Shown: positions 28,921 through 37,948, counted from the stretch's first letter. The stretch: DNA of 37,948 nucleotides from Bacteriovoracales bacterium (GCA_026713835.1 JAPONP010000203.1:1-37948), one strand, 5' to 3'. The notes: generated by a model from the sequence alone, not told the origin. Made by a program: numbers and translations.

Positions 28921-29903
28921 GTGCTTTGGCCCTTCAAGCGATCAAACGAACCTACCAAAAGTTGCGCCCTCTCGTGAGGGAAACCCCCACCATCGAATGG
29001 GACGGCCCGGTCAAAAGGGATCTTTTCGGCCACCGCAGGGTCTATATCAAGATGGAATTTCTCCAACATTCCGGATCCTTTAAAATTAGAGGGGCCTTTA
29101 GCGTCATGCTGGGGCATCTGGATCAAGTTCGCCAAAAAGGGGTCATCGCCGTGAGCCGGGGAAACCATGCCTGTGCCGTCTCCTTTGCGGCCAAAGAGCT
29201 TGGGGCCAAGGCCAAGGTGGTGATCCCCAAGAGTGCCAGTGCCAAGAGAATAGAGAAGGCCAAGAGCTTAGGCGCCCGGATTTTTCTCACCTCCGATGTG
29301 GACGAGGCCTTTGCTCTGGGAAAAAAAATTCAAAAGGAGGAGGGGTGTCTTTTTGTCCACCCCTATGAGGGGGAACTCACGGCCTTGGGTACGGCTTCCT
29401 TGGGTCTAGAGTTTTTGGATCAGGCCCCACCCATAGGAGAGGGGGATGTGTATGTGGCCTGTGGGGGCGGAGGGCTTTTGGCCGGGGTTTCGGCCTATCT
29501 CAAACAAAAGGCCCCCGGATGTCGCATCATAGGAGTCGAGCCCGAGGGGGCCCCCACCCTCTCCGAAAGTCTAAGGGAGGGAAAGACCCTCTCTTTGAAG
29601 AAGATGGAGACCATCGCCGATAGTTTGGCGGCCCCGGATGCTTTGCCCTTTAGCTTTGGGCTCTGCCGGGAGTTTGTGGATGAGATGATGACGGTGAGCG
29701 ATCTTCAAATCGTCAAGGCCATGGAGGCGATCTTTGAGGATTTGACTTTGGTTCTCGAACCCGCAGGGGTCACGGCCTTGGCCGGGGCCATGAAGACTTG
29801 CTCCGAAAAAAGGCCTTTGGGCATTATTCTTTGTGGGTCAAATATAGAGTTGGGTGAGTATCACAAGTTGCAAAAGGCCTTCCCTTCCAAAAAGAGGGCC
29901 TAA
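28917..29903 (+). CDS. PLP-dependent threonine/serine dehydratase-like enzyme
   Basis: SGSFKIRGAFS (PLP lysine), SRGNHACAVSFAAKELG, CGGGGLLAGVSAYLK; no ACT domain; ATGA overlap with thrS. Confidence 0.9.
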   Translation: MSALALQAIKRTYQKLRPLVRETPTIEWDGPVKRDLFGHRRVYIKMEFLQHSGSFKIRGAFSVMLGHLDQVRQKGVIAVSRGNHACAVSFAAKELGAKAKVVIPKSASAKRIEKAKSLGARIFLTSDVDEAFALGKKIQKEEGCLFVHPYEGELTALGTASLGLEFLDQAPPIGEGDVYVACGGGGLLAGVSAYLKQKAPGCRIIGVEPEGAPTLSESLREGKTLSLKKMETIADSLAAPDALPFSFGLCREFVDEMMTVSDLQIVKAMEAIFEDLTLVLEPAGVTALAGAMKTCSEKRPLGIILCGSNIELGEYHKLQKAFPSKKRA

Positions 29904-29976
29904 GGCCCCCCTTCCTCCCAAAAAGTGGGCAAAACGCTCTCTTTCCCTCTGAGCGAGGGCGGGTATACTTTTTGGC

Positions 29977-30960
29977 ATGGGTTTTAAAAGGACACGCCAA
30001 CTCAAAAATCTCTCCCTCGTTTTCCTCTTCGTCGCCTCCTGCTCGGAAGGTATTGGGGATAGGGGTAAAATCATAAGCGCTCAAGAGGAGTTGACGGGAG
30101 GAAATTGTGAGAATGCCGTCCGCATATTGGAAGGCATCGCCGATGGATCGAGAGAGGCCAGATGGTATCAAACCATGGCCTCGGCCGAGGCCTGTTCCGG
30201 CTCCTTTCAAGAACCGAATTTTTTCACCTCCGGCATCAAGGATCTCAACGTGGCCAATCTTGGGCGTTTTTTGCCCGCGATCTCTTCGAGTTCCAACATG
30301 ACGGCACAAGATGATGTGGATTACACCTCTTTGCTCCAGGCCATCAGGACGTTAAAAAACGCAGGCCACACGGATTCCAGCGACGCCGGTTTTACCCTCG
30401 ATCGCCACAGTGAGATTTGGGGGGCCCAAAAGAGTGTGGATATGATTCTTCAGGCGACCTATATGACCGTGGCGGCCTTGGGAATGTATATGAGGTATTA
30501 CGGCAATGGGGATGCCACCGGGGCCAAAGGGGGGGGGAGTGGGAGCAATACTTGCTACTTGGATTACACGGACACCGTGTCCTTGGCGGGCCTGGCCGTC
30601 ACCCCTTCCGTCGCTTCTCCCTGCGTGGGAGGGGGATCGGGGCATTCGGATTTGACCCCGGATTTCGGTACCCTCTCGGGGGAGACTTTGAGGAGGGCCT
30701 GCGAGGGAGTGACCCTTTTCAATATGCTCTTTGCCTTCACGGCCTTTGTGGTCACTCCCGATGATTCCGGAGAGTTGAGTCGGGTGGATGAGACCCTTCA
30801 GGTACGTATCGATGCCTGTAAGGCCCTCGTGGGCACGACGGCCGAGGCCATTTGCTCCACACTCTCTCAAGACCAATGCGAAAGCATTGGGCAAAATAAT
30901 GCGACGGATTTAGAGCGTTATTTTGCCAGCACTTTTGAGCCCTTTCATAGGGGGAATTAG
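29977..30960 (+). CDS. Hypothetical lipoprotein
   Basis: LKNLSLVFLFVASCSEG lipobox; no family recognised. Confidence 0.75.
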   Translation: MGFKRTRQLKNLSLVFLFVASCSEGIGDRGKIISAQEELTGGNCENAVRILEGIADGSREARWYQTMASAEACSGSFQEPNFFTSGIKDLNVANLGRFLPAISSSSNMTAQDDVDYTSLLQAIRTLKNAGHTDSSDAGFTLDRHSEIWGAQKSVDMILQATYMTVAALGMYMRYYGNGDATGAKGGGSGSNTCYLDYTDTVSLAGLAVTPSVASPCVGGGSGHSDLTPDFGTLSGETLRRACEGVTLFNMLFAFTAFVVTPDDSGELSRVDETLQVRIDACKALVGTTAEAICSTLSQDQCESIGQNNATDLERYFASTFEPFHRGN

Positions 30961-30968
30961 GGTGAGAT

Positions 30969-31077
30969 GTAACTGCTCACCCCCCGGCAATCTTGGCAGT
31001 CGACTGCCAATCTTATCCGGGTGGAGAACAGTTACCTTGCCTTTATTACAGTTTTTGCTAGAGGTGCGAGCAGTTAC
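30969..31077 (+). mobile_element. MITE-like non-autonomous element, short copy (109 bp), IS66-like ends
   Basis: GTAACTGCTCACC...GGTGCGAGCAGTTAC with flanking 8-bp direct repeat GGTGAGAT at 30961-30968 and 31078-31085. Confidence 0.88.
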
Positions 31078-31078
31078 G

Positions 31079-32170
31079 GTGAGATGGGCCCTTCTCTTTT
31101 TCTTTTGCCTAGGGAGCGCAAGTGCCGGGAATAGTGAGTTTCGCTATCTTCATCGCTCGAGCAAAGGACTTATGATGGGAGATGCCTACACCACGTTGGC
31201 CTTGGACTCATCGGCCCTTTTTTATAACCCGGCCTTGGCCGCAAGAAATGATCTTGCGGCCATCTATCCTCTTCCCATGGATATGGGTCTTTTTCATCTT
31301 TTGGATGAAAAAGATCGTTTTGACAATGCGGACACCAATGAAGTTTCCGATTTCGTCGATGCGATCATTGGACTTCCCATTCACTTTCGAGCGGGTCTCG
31401 TTCCCACCATTAAATTTGGGGGCTTCACCTTCTCGTCTTTTGCCGTGGCCGATACTCACTTAATCGTTCGGGATAGGATTCATCCCGTGGGAGATTTTTA
31501 CTACAGGTACGACCGGGGATTTGCCCTTGGCTTTGGGTGGATGCCCTTTGGTTCCTCCAGAAGCGGGGGCCCTAGTTTGGCCCTCGGCGCTTCTTTAAAA
31601 TATATCCATCGGGATGCGATCATCAATCAGTACGATATCTTTAGCAAGACGTTTGCCGATCTCATCAGCTCCGATTCCAGGGGACTGGATGGGATCAAAA
31701 ATTCCTTGGGATTGACGAAGGGAAAGGGTTGGGGGGCCGACTTGGGAGTGGATTGGCGTTACAAATGGGGGCCTTCCACTTTGGCCTTGGGGTTTTCGGC
31801 CATGGATGTCTTGGATACGAAAATCAAAACCTACCGGGGATCGGGGCCTATGCCCGATCAACCCATGGCCTTGAGCTTCGGGTCGAGCTTTTCTCAAGTG
31901 TTGAATTCCTTGGCCGATTGGACCGTTTCATTTGATCTCCATCCCCTGGGGGAGAGGATCAAGCTCAAAGAAAAGGCCCATTTGGGATTTCAAATGGGGA
32001 TTCCCTTGGTGGATTTTTTTGTGGGATATAATAATGATTGTCGTAGCTATGGGGTGGCCTTTGATCTTTTTCCCTTTGAGTTTGCGGTGGGGGTCTATGA
32101 AAGGATGTTTGGAAGGGATAAGAAAAGGAGCTTGACGGCCCATTTTAGTCTTTTTGACACTTCTTTTTAG
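31079..32170 (+). CDS. Exported outer-membrane beta-barrel-like protein (FadL/PorV-like)
   Basis: ORF 30923..32170. VRWALLFFFCLGSASAG signal peptide; MMGDAYTTLALDSSALFYNPALAA motif. GTG 31079 lies in the right TSD copy; GTG 30962 is the likely ancestral start. Confidence 0.75.
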   Translation: MRWALLFFFCLGSASAGNSEFRYLHRSSKGLMMGDAYTTLALDSSALFYNPALAARNDLAAIYPLPMDMGLFHLLDEKDRFDNADTNEVSDFVDAIIGLPIHFRAGLVPTIKFGGFTFSSFAVADTHLIVRDRIHPVGDFYYRYDRGFALGFGWMPFGSSRSGGPSLALGASLKYIHRDAIINQYDIFSKTFADLISSDSRGLDGIKNSLGLTKGKGWGADLGVDWRYKWGPSTLALGFSAMDVLDTKIKTYRGSGPMPDQPMALSFGSSFSQVLNSLADWTVSFDLHPLGERIKLKEKAHLGFQMGIPLVDFFVGYNNDCRSYGVAFDLFPFEFAVGVYERMFGRDKKRSLTAHFSLFDTSF

Positions 32171-32212
32171 ATATCCATGGAAAAATGTCTCTTCTATAGG
32201 TAGGATAAGATT

Positions 32213-33544
32213 GTGGTGAAGACTTTTGTCCTCGATACGAGTGTTTTACTTTACGACCCCCATTCCATTTTTAAGTTTGGTCGGAATATCGTTCAGATTC
32301 CGTTGGTCGTCATTGAAGAGGTGGATCGTTTTAAAAGAGACCCCAATGAAAACGGCCGAAACGCCCGTACTTTTTCCAGACACGTGGATCGATTGAGAAA
32401 GGAAGGCCCCATCGCCCGGGGGGTGGATTTGGAAAACGGGGGAAAGTTTCTCATTTCCGTCAAAAATCAAGGCCAAGACCAAAATCAAAACGGAAAACTT
32501 TTTTCTCACTTGAACCTCGACCAAAACGACAATGTGATTTTGGGAAATGCTCTCGAAATCAAAGACCGGGGGGAGGATGTGGTTTTGATAAGCAAGGACA
32601 TCAATCTCAGGGTGAAAGCGGATGTCTTGGGAATCAAAAGCGATGACTACGGCACTCGAAACGTGAGTTTAGATGACCTTTACACCGGTGTTAAAACGTG
32701 GGAGATGGCCCCTCAGCGTCTCGGTGAATTTGACTCGGATCGCTTTCTCCCTTTGGAGGAAGAAGAGCGAGGGGACATCAACGCCAATGAATATGTCGTT
32801 TTGTTTGAGAAAAACAATTCCAGTCGCCGTATGTTGGGGCGGTTTTGTGAAAGGAAGGGGGGGATCGTCCCTCTTATCAAGGTCAGGGAAGGGGTCTGGG
32901 GAATCTATCCCAAAAATATAGAACAACAATTTGCCATGGATGCCCTTCTCAATAACGAGATCAAGTTGGTTTCTTTAGTGGGGAAGGCCGGAACCGGAAA
33001 AACCCTCTTGGCCATTGCCGCAGGCCTTGAGCAGACTTTAAATAAGCAGGACTACTCAAGGGTTTTACTCTCCCGTCCGGTCATTCCTATGGGAAGGGAT
33101 TTGGGGTTTCTTCCCGGAGACGTCAACGACAAATTGGCCCCCTGGATGAGACCCATCTTCGACGGCCTCGATTTTCTCTTCGATAAAAAAATGGGGTCCC
33201 CTAACTCTTCCTCTTGGGAGGAGTTGATCGACCGAGGCATCCTGCACGTGGAGCCTTTGACCTACACTCGGGGACGATCCATTCCCCATCAGTATTTTAT
33301 CATCGACGAATCCCAAAACCTCTCTCCCCACGAAATCAAAACCCTGATTACCCGGGCCGGGGAGGGAACGAAGGTGGTTTTGACGGGAGATTGCGAACAG
33401 ATCGACGGCCCCTACCTGGATTCCATCAATAATGGTCTCACCTATTGTGTGGAAAAATTTAAAGAGGAAGCGATCATGGGGCACGTTCTTCTCAAGGTTG
33501 GGGAGCGCTCAGCTCTGTCGGAAGTGGCCGCCAAGATTTTATAA
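32213..33544 (+). CDS. PIN domain-PhoH family ATPase
   Basis: N-terminal PIN (FVLDTSVLLYDPHSIFKF); VGKAGTGKTLLAIAAGLEQ; FIIDESQNLSPHEIKTLITRAGEGTKVVLTGDCEQID. Confidence 0.94.
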   Translation: MVKTFVLDTSVLLYDPHSIFKFGRNIVQIPLVVIEEVDRFKRDPNENGRNARTFSRHVDRLRKEGPIARGVDLENGGKFLISVKNQGQDQNQNGKLFSHLNLDQNDNVILGNALEIKDRGEDVVLISKDINLRVKADVLGIKSDDYGTRNVSLDDLYTGVKTWEMAPQRLGEFDSDRFLPLEEEERGDINANEYVVLFEKNNSSRRMLGRFCERKGGIVPLIKVREGVWGIYPKNIEQQFAMDALLNNEIKLVSLVGKAGTGKTLLAIAAGLEQTLNKQDYSRVLLSRPVIPMGRDLGFLPGDVNDKLAPWMRPIFDGLDFLFDKKMGSPNSSSWEELIDRGILHVEPLTYTRGRSIPHQYFIIDESQNLSPHEIKTLITRAGEGTKVVLTGDCEQIDGPYLDSINNGLTYCVEKFKEEAIMGHVLLKVGERSALSEVAAKIL

Positions 33545-33547
33545 TCT

Positions 33548-34759
33548 TCAGTCCAAAGGGGGTTTTTTGGCCTCATCCAAAGAACTTCTCGATGTCAGAG
33601 GAGAAATGCGCCTTTTGGTGATATCTTGGGCCAATTTTTGGCCGGTTTCGTGAAAATTATTTGGGATGGTCTCCATTTGACGGGATGTCTTTTCCTCGTT
33701 GAATAGATGGAGGGTTTGGGTGGGGAAGGCAAATTCTATTCCCATGCTTTTGGCCAGGCGAAGGACGTCGATCAAGAAGCGATGCCTTTCCGTCAACTCC
33801 TGAGACCAATCCTTAACCTCCCAAAAGATATAGACCAGAATTTTTAAATCACTGTCTCCCATCTCATTGAGATAGACGTGGAAATAATCTTTTCTGGAAT
33901 GGGGGCATTGGAGAATCAAGTTTCTGATCCCCTCACAAAAGGCCTCGATCTTTTCCGGCGGGGTATCGTATTGAACCCCAATCTTGGTGGAAAAGCGTCG
34001 GTATTTTCTCCTCCCGTAATTGTCGCAATGGAGATTGCCCAATTGGCTATTGGGGATGGAAATTTCCGAATCATAGAACGTCTTGATTCGGGTCGAACGA
34101 AAACCCACTCGCAAAACGGTTCCCTCCACTCCACTCTCCAAGGCCACCCAATCGCCAATTTCAAAGGGGCGATCGAGAATGACCGTGATGGAGGCAAAGA
34201 AATTGGAAAGGGTGTCCTTGGCCGCCAAGGCCAAGGCGATTCCTCCGATACCAAGCCCTGCGATGAGACCGGTGATATCGACGGCCAAAGATTGTCCGAT
34301 GAGGACGACCCCAATGGAAATGACCAGGATCTTGCCGGAGGTTCTAAGAAGGGGAACCAAAACGTCGTCGAATTTGTTTTTCGTGCTACGGGCCTTTTTT
34401 TCGAGATACAGGGAGAGGACATCCACGAGTCCGATCAAGGCCCAGGTAACAGCGACGGTGAGTCCGATTTGGGAAAAGCGGGCCACGACGGACGACCATG
34501 TTCCAAAGGCCAAGGGCAGGGGATGGGCCCCATAGATCAAGGTAAAAAAGGCGCTTACGGCCAGGGGAGTGGTCACGATTTTGAGATCGTTTTTATCGCC
34601 CATGGGGAGTCCATATCGCTTCAAAAGGCGCACCAAAAGGGCCGAGAGATAGGCCCGGGTGATAAAGAAGGCCAACACGGCCAAAACCACGACGGCGGCG
34701 GAGACGAAGGGGGTATTGGCCAACCAGGGGGGCAAAAAAGAGGGAATGGACAATGTCAT
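33548..34759 (-). CDS. Mechanosensitive ion channel MscS family protein
   Basis: GLGIGGIALALAAKDTLSNFFASITVILDRPFEIGDWV, RSTRIKTFYDSEISIPNSQL. Confidence 0.93.
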   Translation of the reverse strand: MTLSIPSFLPPWLANTPFVSAAVVVLAVLAFFITRAYLSALLVRLLKRYGLPMGDKNDLKIVTTPLAVSAFFTLIYGAHPLPLAFGTWSSVVARFSQIGLTVAVTWALIGLVDVLSLYLEKKARSTKNKFDDVLVPLLRTSGKILVISIGVVLIGQSLAVDITGLIAGLGIGGIALALAAKDTLSNFFASITVILDRPFEIGDWVALESGVEGTVLRVGFRSTRIKTFYDSEISIPNSQLGNLHCDNYGRRKYRRFSTKIGVQYDTPPEKIEAFCEGIRNLILQCPHSRKDYFHVYLNEMGDSDLKILVYIFWEVKDWSQELTERHRFLIDVLRLAKSMGIEFAFPTQTLHLFNEEKTSRQMETIPNNFHETGQKLAQDITKRRISPLTSRSSLDEAKKPPLD

Positions 34760-34918
34760 AAATTTTTATGGCCCGTTTTCTCTAGCTTGACAACGATAAA
34801 ATTCATCCCAGCTTAAACGAGAGGATAGGTCGATCAAAGGGATGGTTTGACGGAAGGGGCCCTGGTGGCCTATGACAGGGGAGGAAAGGTGGTCTTTGAA
34901 AGGGAGTAGGGGTTTCGG

Positions 34919-35917
34919 ATGATTCTCGTCACGGGTGGAGCCGGCTTTATCGGAAGTGTGTTGGTCAAGGCCTTAAACGATCTTGGAATCGATCGCATCG
35001 TCGTCGTGGATCGAATGGGCCGAGACGGAAAGTGGCGGAATCTATCGGGCCTTCGCTATGCGGATTTTATCCATGCGGATGATTTATGGAATCCCGAACA
35101 TGAGACCCTACTCAATCGAATCCAAGAAATTTATCACTTGGGGGCCTGTTCGAGTACCGTCGAGCAAGACATGGATTATTTGATGAAAAATAATTGGGAG
35201 TACTCGAAAAAATTATTTGCCTTGGCCGTGCAGTCTTCGTGCAAATTTTGTTACGCTTCCAGTGCCGCAACCTACGGAAGGGGGGAGCGGGGCCATGAGG
35301 ACAAGGAGAGCGACGTTTATAACCTTAGGCCTTTAAATGCCTACGGCTATTCCAAACAATACTTTGATGAGTGGGTGCTCATGCAAAAAAAGCTTCCCAA
35401 GTCTTGGTACGGGATCAAGTTTTTCAATGTTTTCGGCCCAAACGAATACCATAAAGGTTCCATGAGTTCCGTGGTTTTCCACGCCTTTCATCAAATCAAA
35501 AAAGAGGGTGCGGTCAAACTCTTTAAGTCCTATCGCAAAGGCGTTGAAGATGGGGAGCAAAAAAGAGATTTTGTCTATGTGAAAGATGTCGCCCGGGCCG
35601 TGATCGCCCTTATGGGTTCCGGCCCCGATGAGGGAAGTCCTTCAGGCCTTTACAATATGGGAACGGGAAAGGCCCGAAGTTTTCTCGATCTCGCCCACGC
35701 CACCTTTTCTTCTCTTGGCCTTTCTCCAAACATCACATTTATCCCTATGCCGGATGACGTAAGGGAGCAGTACCAATACTATACCCAAGCGGATATGACC
35801 AAGTTTTCAAACGCTGTACGGGACTTTGAGTTCACTTCCCTCGAAGAGGGGATCGATGATTATGTGAAATCCTATCTCGACACACAAGACCCCTATGTGG
35901 CCAAACCGAGGGCCTAG
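34919..35917 (+). CDS. hldD: ADP-L-glycero-D-manno-heptose 6-epimerase
   Basis: MILVTGGAGFIGSVLVKALN, IYHLGACSSTVEQD, YGYSKQYFDEWVL, NVFGPNEYHKGSMSSVVFH. Confidence 0.95.
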   Translation: MILVTGGAGFIGSVLVKALNDLGIDRIVVVDRMGRDGKWRNLSGLRYADFIHADDLWNPEHETLLNRIQEIYHLGACSSTVEQDMDYLMKNNWEYSKKLFALAVQSSCKFCYASSAATYGRGERGHEDKESDVYNLRPLNAYGYSKQYFDEWVLMQKKLPKSWYGIKFFNVFGPNEYHKGSMSSVVFHAFHQIKKEGAVKLFKSYRKGVEDGEQKRDFVYVKDVARAVIALMGSGPDEGSPSGLYNMGTGKARSFLDLAHATFSSLGLSPNITFIPMPDDVREQYQYYTQADMTKFSNAVRDFEFTSLEEGIDDYVKSYLDTQDPYVAKPRA

Positions 35918-35939
35918 AGGGCCCTTATGGGGCGGCTTA

Positions 35940-36989
35940 TCATTGCTCAAATCGGCAGCATCGTCCCGTGACCTCTCCAACCGCCGCGCGGATCTCTGTG
36001 ATAGGTCTCCAAACCTCACCTTCCTCGCAATAGGCGTTCCCTGTCCCGGCGTCGGATGCCACATTTTTTGTTTGAACCTCACCGCAGAGGAGTCCTAGGG
36101 TCCCGTCGTAGATATCTCCAATTTGTAGCTTTGAATGATTATTATTATTGCTGACGACTCTAAGGTCTAAAGGAATGCTTAAAATCTCTTTCGTGCAATT
36201 GTTATTGGCATTGCAATCGAGTCCCGGACGGTCTATAAGATTGGTAAATTTCCAAACGGAGATTTTCATCTCGGCCGATCCCCTTTCAAACTCAATATTT
36301 CTTGGAGGATTGGGTGTATCAACGACCTCCATGCTGAAACTGTGGTAGGGCTCAAAATCTTCCACCCACATCGTTCGGATATAGACTTGTCCATTCTCAT
36401 CGAGAGAGCGAATACTGCCACCTTGGGGAGGGCCGATCAGGGTGACATTGCTTCCGGAAGGTGTTCCGGATATTAGGACGCTTGTATCGAGGAGGGAGGG
36501 GGTATTGCGGCAGTTATTGCTATTGGGAGCGCAGGGTTTATTGTCGGGGTTTTGGCCGGGGGTAGTGCCGGGGAGGGAAAGGACGATCCTTTTAATGGCG
36601 CAGGGATCCGCTACGATCGGATTCCTGGGATCCGGATTCCCTACGACCGCATTGCTATCCCGGTTGGTTGTGGCGCAGGTAACTCCGTTGTTGTAGCCTA
36701 CGAGTTGGGCCCTTTGGGTTCTATCGGTACTGGTAGGATCGGTAACGCCAAAGGACTTTTCGATGGTTTCCCTATGGCGAAGCCATTTTTTGATGATAGA
36801 GCGTTGGGTACCGGCGGTTTCCGAGGCCAATGTTCTATTGGTGGCGATTTGGGAGTTTTTTTGCCTTTTCAAATCCATGAGGAGAAAGCCCGAGGTAAGA
36901 CCCATGGCGAGCATCATCTCAAGGATACTAAGCCCGAAGGACTCAAGTTTTAAGGGGGGGGATTTTTTTATTGGACAAATCGACAACAC
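35940..36989 (-). CDS. Prepilin-like protein, tandem paralogue 1
   Basis: ORF 35940..37058, possible GTG at 36989. SFG|LSILEMMLAMGLTSGFLL prepilin motif; C-terminal GRCCRFEQ. Confidence 0.75.
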   Translation of the reverse strand: MLSICPIKKSPPLKLESFGLSILEMMLAMGLTSGFLLMDLKRQKNSQIATNRTLASETAGTQRSIIKKWLRHRETIEKSFGVTDPTSTDRTQRAQLVGYNNGVTCATTNRDSNAVVGNPDPRNPIVADPCAIKRIVLSLPGTTPGQNPDNKPCAPNSNNCRNTPSLLDTSVLISGTPSGSNVTLIGPPQGGSIRSLDENGQVYIRTMWVEDFEPYHSFSMEVVDTPNPPRNIEFERGSAEMKISVWKFTNLIDRPGLDCNANNNCTKEILSIPLDLRVVSNNNNHSKLQIGDIYDGTLGLLCGEVQTKNVASDAGTGNAYCEEGEVWRPITEIRAAVGEVTGRCCRFEQ

Positions 36990-37864
36990 CGTCCCTCCAA
37001 TCTTCCAACGCTTGAATTTGCTCCTGTCGCCGTATTGATCGTTCTTTCCGTATTCCAAAACTCATTGGGGTCCTCGCATAACTGCTCATGAATTTCCTTT
37101 ATATCTCGTTCCCCGCATTGGAGTCCAAATGAGCCGTCTTGAATATGACCCGCCTCAATCGCCGGCGCCAGCGTTCCCCGCTGAGGAATACTTTTGATTC
37201 TTTTTAAATTCAAAGGAAGGGTGATGGTCTCCTTGATGCAGTTATTAGAGCAGTCGAGTTGTGCATTGTCGATGCGGTTGGTGAATTTCCAAATGATAAT
37301 CTTCATATCGGCAGACCCTCGTTCCAACTCAAGTGTGGAGCCGGTGCTTTGATCTTGAAGCCGGAGACTATCCTCATCGCGGCGAAAATTTTCGATCCAC
37401 ATGGCCCTGATATAGGTCCAGCCCGATTGATCCAGGGAGCGAATGAGGTTTCCTTGGGGAGGGGGAGGGCCGACGGGAGGGCCGATCAGGGTGACATTGC
37501 TTCCGGAGGGTGTTCCGGATCTTAGGACGACCTCACCGTTGGGAAGGGCAATTCTTCTGATGGCGCAGGCATCCGCTATGTTCGTAGTGCTATCCCGGTT
37601 GGTTGTGGCGCAAGTGGGATCGGAGCCCACGATTTTAATTCTAGTGGGCGAATCCATACCAAAGGAGTTTTTGATGGCCTCATCTTGGCGAAGCCAATCC
37701 CTTAAGGTGTTTCTAAGACCTGAGACGGACTCTTGGGACACCTTTCTCTTTGAAGTGATTTCGACGTTTTTTTGTCTTTGCAAATCCATGATGACAAGTC
37801 CAGAACTTAGACCTATGCCGATCATGATTTCCAAGAGGCTGATACCCGAAGATTGGAGTCTCAT
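36968..37864 (-). CDS. Prepilin-like protein, tandem paralogue 2
   Basis: SSG|ISLLEIMIGIGLSSGLVIMDLQRQK; C-terminal GRCCRFVQ; shares CATTNRDS, SGTPSGSNVTLIGPP and ERGSA(D/E)MKI with paralogue 1. Confidence 0.8.
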   Translation of the reverse strand: MRLQSSGISLLEIMIGIGLSSGLVIMDLQRQKNVEITSKRKVSQESVSGLRNTLRDWLRQDEAIKNSFGMDSPTRIKIVGSDPTCATTNRDSTTNIADACAIRRIALPNGEVVLRSGTPSGSNVTLIGPPVGPPPPQGNLIRSLDQSGWTYIRAMWIENFRRDEDSLRLQDQSTGSTLELERGSADMKIIIWKFTNRIDNAQLDCSNNCIKETITLPLNLKRIKSIPQRGTLAPAIEAGHIQDGSFGLQCGERDIKEIHEQLCEDPNEFWNTERTINTATGANSSVGRLEGRCCRFVQ

Positions 37865-37948
37865 AGACTTTCCTTTGCTTTAGACCCTATCCCGTACTTA
37901 TCGTCATTTTGGCCTAAAAACTTGAGTGAGAGTCTCTATGGGGGCGTA

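Noticed and set aside
33878-34816. 312-aa plus-strand ORF opposite mscS
   Set aside because: Antisense shadow with a G/D-rich translation; the MscS reading is unambiguous.
34840-34911. Short open frame ...GALVAYDRGGKVVFERE upstream of hldD
   Set aside because: Very short, without a convincing start codon or ribosome-binding site.
1-37948. CRISPR arrays, tRNA or rRNA genes, riboswitches
   Set aside because: No regularly spaced repeats, and no tRNA/rRNA-like or clear riboswitch sequence recognised by eye.

Overview
The window is a dense, mostly core bacterial chromosome segment with no rRNA, tRNA or CRISPR seen. Recognisable genes include a Ser/Thr kinase, a PpsR-type regulator, miaA-mutL, an FHA-GGDEF cyclase, pgi, an acyl-CoA dehydrogenase, rlmN, accA-yicC-gmk-spoT, a malic enzyme-PTA fusion, a PLD-family protein, a sodium:solute symporter, thrS, a threonine dehydratase-like enzyme, PhoH, MscS, hldD and two tandem prepilin-like genes. 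The strongest unexplained signal is a short non-autonomous mobile repeat (MITE-like). There are two full copies, 28..196 (169 bp) and 30969..31077 (109 bp). Each is bounded by GTAACTGCTC...GAGCAGTTAC inverted ends and flanked by a perfect 8-bp target duplication (CTTTCTTT and GGTGAGAT). Both copies sit at or in the signal-peptide start of an exported-protein gene, in the same orientation and reading frame. Both have lengths that keep the frame (177 and 117 bp including the TSD) and are stop-free in that frame. They therefore add coding sequence or supply a new GTG start. A 25-bp solo end lies at 2690..2714, and a doubtful decayed end near 23991. The accessory patch around rlmN carries an AbiEi antitoxin with a truncated AbiEii, two operator-like inverted repeats, and a HepT/MNT toxin-antitoxin pair.
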